A stretch of DNA of 9,149 nt from Myxococcales bacterium (GTDB lineage Bacteria; Myxococcota_A; Polyangia; Polyangiales; Houyiibacteriaceae). Positions 1 through 5,564 of the stretch are shown here, piece by piece (the first letter of the stretch is position 1; each line of letters begins with the position of its first letter). The notes under the pieces are model-generated. The model had not been told where the DNA came from. It saw nothing but the letters and a program-made list of their open reading frames with translations, and did not search any database. Where the stretch lies: the NCBI GenBank assembly GCA_020354595.1, contig CP070650.1, forward strand, positions 2,366,343 through 2,375,491, in the 5' to 3' direction. The position numbers and the translations under genes are program-made.

Positions 1-628
1 GCGCAACGGGACGATCATGATGTGGTTCGACCCGGCCGGTGGCCCTCCCGAGGATTACGTTCCGACGGTCGAAGAATACGGTGCGGAGGGCTGGACACCA
101 TGGATGCACCGCACCGCGCGAATCAAGACTCACCCGCGGGAGGTCGTCGAGAACGTGGCCGACGTCGCCCACTTTCCCAATGTTCACGGCAATCAAGTTC
201 TCAGCTTCGAGGCGACGTTCGAAGGGCCGACCGCGACACAGAGCACACGCACCACGGGATATGACAAGAGGGGGCGACTCACCAAGCAGCGCACCGTCGC
301 GACTTATTACGGCCCGGCGATTCAGTTCAGCCACATGGAGGCCGAGTTTCCGACGGTCATTTTGAACGCACACACCCCCGTCGACGAGAACAGTCTAGAG
401 CTACGTATGGGCCTGCTCGTGAAGGGCGTCGACTACGAGACGAAGCTCGGGCGTACGCTCGGCGAGATGTGGATCGACGCGCTGCAGGAAGGTTACTTCC
501 AAGACGTCGCCATCTGGGAGAACAAGCGCTGGCAAGACGAGCCCATGCTATGTGATGGCGACGGCCCTATCGGCGACTTGCGCGAGTGGTACGCGCAGTT
601 CTATCAACCAGCAGCGGAAACACCATGA
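1..628 (+). CDS. Rieske non-heme iron oxygenase, alpha subunit, KshA-like (5'-truncated)
   Basis: This is the C-terminal catalytic part of a ring-hydroxylating or steroid-hydroxylating oxygenase. The reading frame is open from base 2, where it reads RNGTIMMWFDPAGGPPEDY, so the gene starts left of the window and the ATGs at 17 and 20 are internal. What is seen: the mononuclear-iron motif N-x-x-D-x-x-H-F-x-x-V-H at bases 152-187, with iron-ligand histidines at 170-172 and 185-187. The likely third ligand is the Asp at 503-505 in FQDVAIWENK. The ending (IWENK, then PMLCDGDGPIGDLREWYAQFY) closely resembles the C-terminus of 3-ketosteroid 9-alpha-hydroxylase KshA (known family pattern). The CxH/CxxH [2Fe-2S] Rieske domain must lie upstream. 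Such enzymes need a ferredoxin reductase (KshB type), and none is in this window. The stop overlaps the next start (ATGA, 625-628), so it is the upstream member of an operon. The substrate (steroid, terpenoid or other alicyclic) cannot be read from sequence. Family call is firm; KshA orthology is not claimed. Confidence 0.9.
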   Translation, partial: RNGTIMMWFDPAGGPPEDYVPTVEEYGAEGWTPWMHRTARIKTHPREVVENVADVAHFPNVHGNQVLSFEATFEGPTATQSTRTTGYDKRGRLTKQRTVATYYGPAIQFSHMEAEFPTVILNAHTPVDENSLELRMGLLVKGVDYETKLGRTLGEMWIDALQEGYFQDVAIWENKRWQDEPMLCDGDGPIGDLREWYAQFYQPAAETP

Positions 629-1167
629 CAGAGCTCCATCAGCTACAGCCCGTGACCCTCGATTTCTTCGATCTCGCGCCGCTTCGCGTGCAGTGTGTTC
701 TCGAGGCGAAGTGCACACCGGAGGTTCTCTTCGAAACTCTTCGAGGTGACACAGTCTGGACCGAGTGGGCCGGCGTCATCCAGTGCGTGCAGTGGACTTC
801 GGAACCGCCATACGCGCTTAACAGCACACGCGACGTCACCATCAGTGGTGCCATGCTCGTCCGGGAGCTCTTCTTTCATTGGGCAGAAAACGAGCGCATC
901 GCGTTCTACGTGACCGAGTCGACGATTCCAGGGCTCACCAAGTTCGCCGAGGACTACGTCGTCGAGCGGCTCGGGCCGAACGAGACGCGGCTCACTTGGA
1001 CCGTCGCCATCGAGAACACCGGGTTCATGAAGCTCCTCAACCCGATCACAGCCGACGTGATGAAACCGATCTTCCAGCTATGGCTCCGGCGCTACAAGAA
1101 GATCCTCGAGGCGTGGCCGACGACTAAGGCGAAACCGGTTCCCGAGGGTGTGGCGGCTGCGGAATGA
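625..1167 (+). CDS. SRPBCC (START/polyketide cyclase-like) family protein
   Basis: A 180-residue protein with the layout of a single SRPBCC domain. An N-terminal strand (residues about 18-30, APLRVQCVLEAKC) is followed by a short helix and the W-x-x-W pair (W45, W48) before GVIQCVQW. Antiparallel strands come next (RDVTISGAMLVRELFF, RIAFYVTES, DYVVERLG, TRLTWTVAIE), then a long C-terminal helix (about 143-170). No catalytic motif is visible. The family covers hydrophobic-ligand binders, cyclases/aromatases and lipid carriers. The start at 625 was chosen because it overlaps the oxygenase stop as ATGA; the frame stays open upstream to 586, but that would lie inside the oxygenase. Upstream bases give only a weak Shine-Dalgarno match, so translational coupling is likely. 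Its place directly behind an oxygenase whose own catalytic domain has the same fold suggests it binds or processes the same hydrophobic intermediate; this is inference. A short charged and proline-containing tail (about 171-180) follows the fold. Confidence 0.8.
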   Translation: MTELHQLQPVTLDFFDLAPLRVQCVLEAKCTPEVLFETLRGDTVWTEWAGVIQCVQWTSEPPYALNSTRDVTISGAMLVRELFFHWAENERIAFYVTESTIPGLTKFAEDYVVERLGPNETRLTWTVAIENTGFMKLLNPITADVMKPIFQLWLRRYKKILEAWPTTKAKPVPEGVAAAE

Positions 1168-1562
1168 GCAAAGACCCCGTCACCCTGCCGAGCGTCGAGA
1201 ACGAGATTCAAGTCCGTTTCTCGGACACCGACGCCATGGGCCACATCAGCTCGGGCTCCTATGCCGCGTTTGCCGAGGTGGGTAGAGCGGCGTTTTTCAA
1301 GGCCGTGCCCGAGCCTCGGGAGGAAATCCCGTGGTTCGTCCTGGTCCACCTCGGTTTGGATTTCGTTTCCGAGGGCCGCTTTGGTCAACGGTTCACGCTC
1401 TCGACACGGGTCGCGAAGCTGAGCCGAAAGACGCTCACGTTCGAGCAGATCGTTCGCGCGGATGGAGAAGTCGCCTGCCGGCTCGAGGTGGTGCTGGTCG
1501 CCTTCGATGCAGAGGCACGGAAGTCGATCGAAGTTCCCTCACACTGGCGTCTCGCCGAGTAG
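1164..1562 (+). CDS. Acyl-CoA thioesterase, 4HBT hot-dog fold
   Basis: A 132-residue single hot-dog-domain protein, the usual length for 4HBT/YbgC-type thioesterases, which hydrolyse acyl-CoA esters to free acid and CoA in the cytoplasm. The signature is at residues 18-33, RFSDTDAMGHISSGSY. It matches the family pattern D-x-D-x-x-G-H-[VI]-x-x-x-x-Y followed by an alpha helix (AAFAEVGRAAFFKAV). D23 aligns with the catalytic Asp of YbgC-like enzymes. Where relatives usually have Asn-Asn after GHV, this protein has Ser-Ser (S29, S30). Central strands follow: VHLGLDFVSEGRFGQRFTL, KTLTFEQIVRADGEVACRLEVVLVAFD. The ATG at 1164 overlaps the preceding stop (ATGA). Context in a CoA-thioester catabolic island suggests a role in releasing CoA from a pathway intermediate or dead-end product. 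Substrate chain length or ring type is not predictable. A 10-bp gap separates it from the dehydrogenase downstream. Confidence 0.85.
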   Translation: MSKDPVTLPSVENEIQVRFSDTDAMGHISSGSYAAFAEVGRAAFFKAVPEPREEIPWFVLVHLGLDFVSEGRFGQRFTLSTRVAKLSRKTLTFEQIVRADGEVACRLEVVLVAFDAEARKSIEVPSHWRLAE

Positions 1563-1566
1563 GGGG
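1561..1566 (+). promoter_or_regulatory. Ribosome binding site of the SDR gene
   Basis: AGGGGG lies 6 nt before ATG 1573 and overlaps the thioesterase stop codon TAG (1560-1562). It decides the SDR start against in-frame upstream starts. Confidence 0.65.
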
Positions 1567-1572
1567 CCCAGG

Positions 1573-2373
1573 ATGGGCGACTTCTCGGGCAAAGTTGCGA
1601 TCGTGACCGGCGCCGCATCGGGCGTCGGCCGCGGCCTCTGCGAAGTGCTGCTCGATCAGGGGGCGATCGTTCATGCGACGGACATTCGGATAGACGCGCT
1701 GGCCGGTCTTGCGTCCGGAGCCGGCGAGCTATCGACTGCGCAGCTCGACGTTACGAGAGCGCTCGACGTTGCCGAGCTGGTCCGACGCGTGGCGAACGAG
1801 CGGGGGCGGCTGGATCTCATCTTCAACAATGCAGGAATCGGCGTGGTCGGTGACTTTCGACGGATCGATCTCGACGACGTTCGCAGGAGTACCGACGTGA
1901 ACCTCTGGGGCGTCGTGTACGGCACGAAGGCGGCGTATGAAGTCATGGCTGAACAGGGTCACGGTCACATCGTGAACATCGCTTCGTCGGCGGGTGTGAT
2001 GCCGGTTCCCATGCAGACCAGCTACGCGATGACCAAGCACGCGGTCGTCGGCTTCTCTCGCTCTCTTCGAATCGAGGCCGCCACTTACGGGGTGAAGGTG
2101 AGCGCCGTTCTCCCTGGGCTGGTTCGCACTGGATTCTTCGAAGCCGCCACCGTCGTGGGCGACTACGACTACCAACAGGAGATGGAGGACGTGCCTGTGC
2201 GACCGATGGCTGCCCGGCGCGCCGGCGAGCTCATCCTCGCAGGCGTTCGTGCGAACCGAGAGCTGATCGCGTTTCCCACCAGCAACCGCCTCATCCTTTG
2301 GCTGTTTCGACACTTCCCGGCCTTGATGATGCCGGCCCTCGCTCGCACGACGACCAAGTCCCTCACGGAATGA
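1573..2373 (+). CDS. Short-chain dehydrogenase/reductase (classical SDR)
   Basis: A 266-residue NAD(P)-dependent oxidoreductase acting on an alcohol/ketone pair. Rossmann features in order: cofactor glycine motif TGAASGVG (12-19), acidic D37 at the end of beta-2 (favours NAD(H) over NADP(H)), LDV (58-60), NNAG (85-88), N110, and the active site S138, Y151, K155 in IASSAG and YAMTK. The PG motif follows at about 186-187 in VLPGLVRTGFF, which caps the nicotinamide. Length is typical for the family. The C-terminus (about 238-262) is hydrophobic and basic (NRLILWLFRHFPALMMPAL), which could form a lid or a membrane or partner contact. The ATG at 1573 is preferred over in-frame upstream starts (frame open from 1462) because those fall within the thioesterase gene, the SDR fold begins right after 1573, and AGGGGG (1561-1566) sits 6 nt upstream. 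It probably oxidises the hydroxyl made by the oxygenase or acts on a beta-hydroxyacyl-type intermediate; both are inferences from context. Confidence 0.92.
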   Translation: MGDFSGKVAIVTGAASGVGRGLCEVLLDQGAIVHATDIRIDALAGLASGAGELSTAQLDVTRALDVAELVRRVANERGRLDLIFNNAGIGVVGDFRRIDLDDVRRSTDVNLWGVVYGTKAAYEVMAEQGHGHIVNIASSAGVMPVPMQTSYAMTKHAVVGFSRSLRIEAATYGVKVSAVLPGLVRTGFFEAATVVGDYDYQQEMEDVPVRPMAARRAGELILAGVRANRELIAFPTSNRLILWLFRHFPALMMPALARTTTKSLTE

Positions 2374-3086
2374 GAGCTGATTCGATGGAGATTTCACGAG
2401 ACCACAAAGCGCTCCTATTCGTGCGAGCTTCGGGCGAGAGGAAAAGGCGTGTCGTCGAATGCGCGCGTTCTGCGGCGCCCGGACTCTTGAATGTGCTTGG
2501 CGCGAACAACGCGAGCGTGACCGTATTGTCGTCGCTGACGATCGATCCGTTTCGGTTGATGAACAGGGTGCCCGGCTATCAAGTCACAATCGAGCTTCGC
2601 ACCGAGACAGGACGCGAGGCGCTTTCCGGCGCGGCCCGTTCCCTCGTTGGCCAGGTGAAAGAGATCGTCGATCCTCGATCACGATGCGCGGCTGTCGTAG
2701 GCCATGACTACACGTTCCGAGCATGTTCGCCGCAGCCTCTTCGCTTTCAGTACCTCATGCGCCGGAGGAGGGACTTCACGCACGAGGCCTACTCCAAGCG
2801 CTACGCCGAGGTTCACTCGGAGTTCGGACTGAAGACGCGCGGCAATCCAGGGTACGTCCAATGTCACATCGACCCCGACGCCTCACGAGAGCTCGCGAAG
2901 GCCACTGGGTGCGGATGTTGGGATTTCGACAGCGTCGCCCAGCTCGACCTGAGCTCGCTGACTCGCTTTGCGGTGCTCGCGCCCTACAACGCGACGAACG
3001 GAGGCATCCAGGATGAGAAGCTGTTTATCGACCGGGCTGCCTCGTACATGTTCGTCTCCAAGGTCGTGGTTCGCACTCAGGCTTAG
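2370..3086 (+). CDS. EthD-domain (dimeric alpha/beta-barrel) family protein
   Basis: A 238-residue protein. The C-terminal half (about 124-234) fits the EthD family: a beta strand LRFQYLMRRR, the helix F-T-H-E-A-Y-S-K-R-Y-A-E-V-H-S-E-F (136-152), GYVQCHIDP, and the closing DEKLFIDRAASYMFVSKVVV (215-234). The N-terminal half (about 13-118) looks like a second, diverged ferredoxin-like half (KALLFVRA, a helix, YQVTIELRT, then IVDPRSRCAAVVGHDYTF) that lacks the His-containing helix motif. EthD was named from an ethyl-tert-butyl-ether degradation cluster; the family role in oxygenase clusters is poorly defined, and some relatives are isomerases, cyclases or decarboxylases. The start at 2370 overlaps the SDR stop (ATGA); a second in-frame ATG at 2385 has GAGAG about 10 nt upstream and would give 233 residues. 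It is the last gene of the plus-strand operon, and its TAG overlaps the stop of the convergent ligase gene. Specific function unknown. Confidence 0.75.
   Translation: MRADSMEISRDHKALLFVRASGERKRRVVECARSAAPGLLNVLGANNASVTVLSSLTIDPFRLMNRVPGYQVTIELRTETGREALSGAARSLVGQVKEIVDPRSRCAAVVGHDYTFRACSPQPLRFQYLMRRRRDFTHEAYSKRYAEVHSEFGLKTRGNPGYVQCHIDPDASRELAKATGCGCWDFDSVAQLDLSSLTRFAVLAPYNATNGGIQDEKLFIDRAASYMFVSKVVVRTQA
3083..3086. other. Overlapping stop codons of two convergent operons
   Basis: The bases TTAG encode the TAG stop (3084-3086) of the plus-strand EthD-like gene and the TAA stop (3085-3083) of the minus-strand acyl-CoA synthetase gene. There is no intergenic space and I see no hairpin plus T-run in the adjacent coding bases, so any terminator would have to lie inside the opposing gene. 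Confidence 0.9.
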
Positions 3087-4663
3087 TTGACGCCGCGCTC
3101 CTGGTCGCCCCAGAACTGCTTACGGAGCGCCTTCTTGTCGGGCTTGCCGAGCGCCGAGAGCGGAATCTGCGCAACGAAGTCGACCGACTTCGGTGCTTGG
3201 ACCGCGCCTTTGGCTTCTTTCACCGCCGCCTTGATTTCGTCGGCGAGCTCTTCGCTGCCTTCGTGGCCGGGCTTCAACACGACGACAGCCTTCACCGCCT
3301 CGCCCCATTTCTCTTCGGGGACGCCGACGACGGCAACCATCGCGACGGGTGGATGCGCCGAGATCACGTCCTCAATCTCGCGTGGGAACACGTTGAACCC
3401 GCCGGTCACGATCATGTCCTTCTTGCGGTCGACGATGTAGAGGTACCCATCGTCGTCGAAGCGGCCGACATCGCCGGTGTGAAGCCAGCCGCCCGCAAAT
3501 GCCTCTTCGGTTTGCTCGGGAAGACCGTTGTAGCCCTCCATCACGAGAGGGGCGCGCACACAGATCTCTCCGGCTTCACCTTCGGCAACCGGCTGGTTTT
3601 CGTCATCGAGCAGCGCGAGGTGCACCCATGGGCTAGGCCGGCCGCACGATGCGAAGCGCTCTGGCTTCGAGAGATCGTGCTCCTTCTTCTTGAGGTGCGT
3701 CAGCGCCATGGGCGCCTCCGACTGACCGAAACACTGGAAGAAGATCTGCCCCCACTTCTCGACGCCTTCTTTCAGGCGTGACGGGCTCATGGGCGAGGCG
3801 CCGTAGAACAACGTCTCGAGGCTCGACAGGTCGGCGGTCTCCGCCCGGGGATGATCGAGCAGCGGGTAGATCATCACGGGCACGAGGAAGGTCGAGGTGA
3901 TCCTGTGCTGCTCGATGGCGTCGAAGAAGAGGTCCGGGGTGAATCCTTGAAGCGCCACGAACGCACCGCCCGCCTGAAGGGTCGGCACGACGAACGCCGC
4001 GGCCGCGTGCGAGAGCGGCGTCGCGATGAGGAAACGAATCTCTTCCGGCCATTCCCATTCGGCCGTCTGAACCATCGTCATGTAGGCGGCGGAGCGGTAC
4101 GGTTGCCGAACCCCTTTCGGGCGACCAGTCGTGCCGCCAGTGTAGACGATCGTGTTGAGGTCGTTCGCGCCGATGTCCGGGGCAACGAGCGGCCGCGGCT
4201 CGTACGTTGCCGCGAGCGCATTGAGATCTTCCCCAGCGTCACTCGGGCCGAACCCGAGTAGGTTCTTCAGCCCAGGCACGCGCTCCTCGAGCTCCGCAGC
4301 GCGCTGACCGAAGTACGCCGCGTCGTACACGAGTGTCTCGATGCCCGCGTCCTCGAGGACGTACGCTTGGTCCTCTGCGGACCCAAGCGGATGGAGCGGG
4401 GTGTTGCACGAGCCGAGCACCATGTTGGCGCAGAGGTTGTAGAGCACCTCTGGGCGGTTGGCGGAAAGGATCGCCGTGCGGGAGCCCTTCTCCACGCCTT
4501 TGGAGGCGAGGGCCTGCGCGAACCGGCTCGCTTGCGCGCGCACCTCCGCATACGTGACGGTCGTGTCCCCGAGGAAGAGGAAGGGGCGATCGTCGTAGCG
4601 GTTGAGCCCATCGATGATCAGATGGGGAAGCAGGGGCATGTCGAACAAACGGTCGTGGGTCAT
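3083..4663 (-). CDS. AMP-forming acyl-CoA synthetase (FadD-like)
   Basis: A 526-residue ANL-superfamily ligase that activates a carboxylic acid to an acyl-AMP and then an acyl-CoA. Motifs in order: P-loop YTGGTTGRPKGV (174-185), FYGASPMS (287-294), FGQSEAPM (312-319, equivalent to GYGxTE), GWLHTGD (392-398, ribose-binding D398), VDRKKDMIVTGGFNVFP (411-427, hinge and C-terminal domain switch), and the catalytic lysine K507 in PLSALGKPDKKALR. All key residues are present and the length is normal. The first P-loop serine (YTSG in many relatives) is Gly here, a common variant. The ATG at 4661-4663 overlaps the hydrolase stop (ATGA on the minus strand), and AAGGAGA (4673-4679) lies 9 nt upstream, a strong ribosome site. 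It is the last gene of the minus-strand operon. It could activate a fatty, alicyclic or steroid-derived acid; substrate class is not readable from the motifs. Confidence 0.95.
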   Translation of the reverse strand: MTHDRLFDMPLLPHLIIDGLNRYDDRPFLFLGDTTVTYAEVRAQASRFAQALASKGVEKGSRTAILSANRPEVLYNLCANMVLGSCNTPLHPLGSAEDQAYVLEDAGIETLVYDAAYFGQRAAELEERVPGLKNLLGFGPSDAGEDLNALAATYEPRPLVAPDIGANDLNTIVYTGGTTGRPKGVRQPYRSAAYMTMVQTAEWEWPEEIRFLIATPLSHAAAAFVVPTLQAGGAFVALQGFTPDLFFDAIEQHRITSTFLVPVMIYPLLDHPRAETADLSSLETLFYGASPMSPSRLKEGVEKWGQIFFQCFGQSEAPMALTHLKKKEHDLSKPERFASCGRPSPWVHLALLDDENQPVAEGEAGEICVRAPLVMEGYNGLPEQTEEAFAGGWLHTGDVGRFDDDGYLYIVDRKKDMIVTGGFNVFPREIEDVISAHPPVAMVAVVGVPEEKWGEAVKAVVVLKPGHEGSEELADEIKAAVKEAKGAVQAPKSVDFVAQIPLSALGKPDKKALRKQFWGDQERGVN

Positions 4664-5562
4664 TGCGGGGTTTCTCCTTCGGGCGGGAAGTGCTCGAGAA
4701 TGAAGTTGGCGACGGACTCGGTGAAGGCATCGTTGCGGTCGCCCGCAACCATGTGTGCGGCATCTTTGAGATCGACGTACTCGGCGTGAGGCACGACGCT
4801 CAGGAACTCCCGGGCGTTCTCTTCCGAGACCACGTCGCTCAAACGGCCTCGGATGAGCAGAATAGGGAGCTCGATCTCGCTTGCCGCGTCGAGGCGGTCC
4901 TGGATTGCTTTCTGCGCCGCTTCACTGTCGCTCCATTCATGGGGACTCCAGGCACGGATCATGTCGGGATCCCAATGCCAGTGATATCGGCCGTCATCTT
5001 TGAGCCGTAGGTTCTTGGCCAGCCCTGTGAGGTCGGTGCGTCGTTCCCGGTGAGGAAGATACGTCGCGATTGCGTCCGCCGCCTCCTCGAGCGAGTGGAA
5101 CCCGTCCAAGCCATCGAGCATCCACTTCAGGATGCGGGTGACTCCGGCTTCTTCCATGCGCGGGGTCGTATCGACCAGAACCAGCGCTTTGGCGACCGAC
5201 TCCTCAGAGAGCGCCTCCGCTCGCAGTGCGGAGATGCCTCCCAATGACGCCCCCACGATGATCGGCTTCTGATCGAAATGCTTGAGCAGCTTGAGCACGT
5301 CCTGGGCAAAGACCTCGAGGGTGTAGCCCCCTTCGCTGGACCAGCCGCTGTCGCCGTGACCGCGATGGTCCGTGCACACGGTGTAGAAGCCGAGCTTGGC
5401 GAGTGCTCGTGCGGCCCCGCCCCACGCATGCCGCGTTTGCCCCCCTCCGTGCAGGAAAAGCACGAGCTGGTTCGACGGGTCGCCGTAGGTGTCCGCAGCG
5501 ATCGAGACGCCGTTGTCGAGGTCGAAGTAGGTCGAAGGCTCGGGCGCCGTCATCATGATCAT
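4660..5562 (-). CDS. Alpha/beta-fold hydrolase (serine nucleophile)
   Basis: A 300-residue cytoplasmic alpha/beta hydrolase. Numbering from the ATG at 5562: oxyanion-loop HGGG (38-41), DHRGHGDS (65-72), nucleophile elbow GASLGG with S106, acid D243 in IRGRLSDVV, and H270 in DAAHMV. Together these form a complete Ser-Asp-His triad. A serine rather than an aspartate nucleophile argues against haloalkane dehalogenase or epoxide hydrolase and for an esterase, lactonase or C-C (MhpC-like) hydrolase. A helical cap is expected at about 135-215, which includes the tryptophan/histidine-rich YHWHWDPDM. Starts: three in-frame ATGs lie within four codons (5562, 5556, 5553). 5562 gives an ATGA overlap with the LLM stop, while GAGGGG (5566-5571) is spaced 9 nt from 5556, so translation may begin at either. 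The frame is open upstream to 5664, but that lies inside the LLM gene. No signal peptide. It is followed at once by the acyl-CoA synthetase, consistent with the hydrolase generating the acid that the ligase activates (inference). Confidence 0.9.
   Translation of the reverse strand: MIMMTAPEPSTYFDLDNGVSIAADTYGDPSNQLVLFLHGGGQTRHAWGGAARALAKLGFYTVCTDHRGHGDSGWSSEGGYTLEVFAQDVLKLLKHFDQKPIIVGASLGGISALRAEALSEESVAKALVLVDTTPRMEEAGVTRILKWMLDGLDGFHSLEEAADAIATYLPHRERRTDLTGLAKNLRLKDDGRYHWHWDPDMIRAWSPHEWSDSEAAQKAIQDRLDAASEIELPILLIRGRLSDVVSEENAREFLSVVPHAEYVDLKDAAHMVAGDRNDAFTESVANFILEHFPPEGETPQ
4673..4679 (-). promoter_or_regulatory. Ribosome binding site of the acyl-CoA synthetase gene
   Basis: AAGGAGA on the minus strand lies 9 nt before the ATG at 4661-4663. 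It is inside the last codons of the hydrolase gene, so the ligase has its own strong initiation signal in addition to the ATGA overlap. Confidence 0.75.
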
Positions 5563-5564
5563 GA
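5553..5564. repeat. 12-bp perfect palindrome over the LLM stop / hydrolase start
   Basis: TCATGATCATGA reads the same on both strands. It covers the LLM stop codon (5559-5561), the hydrolase ATG at 5562 and the alternative ATG at 5556, and touches the ATG at 5553. It may simply result from clustered ATGs; a protein-binding or start-accessibility role is only speculation. Confidence 0.5.

Noticed and set aside
17..22. ATG codons at 17 and 20 as the start of the oxygenase
   Set aside because: The frame is open to the window edge, and the residues before them (RNGTI) continue the oxygenase family pattern, while a Rieske domain would be missing.
1462..1572. N-terminal extension of the SDR gene
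   Set aside because: It would lie inside the thioesterase gene and places 37 non-homologous residues before the canonical SDR start; a good ribosome site supports 1573.
1729..2397. 222-residue open frame on the minus strand opposite the SDR gene
   Set aside because: Antisense shadow of a gene with a complete SDR active site; the translation has no recognisable family pattern.
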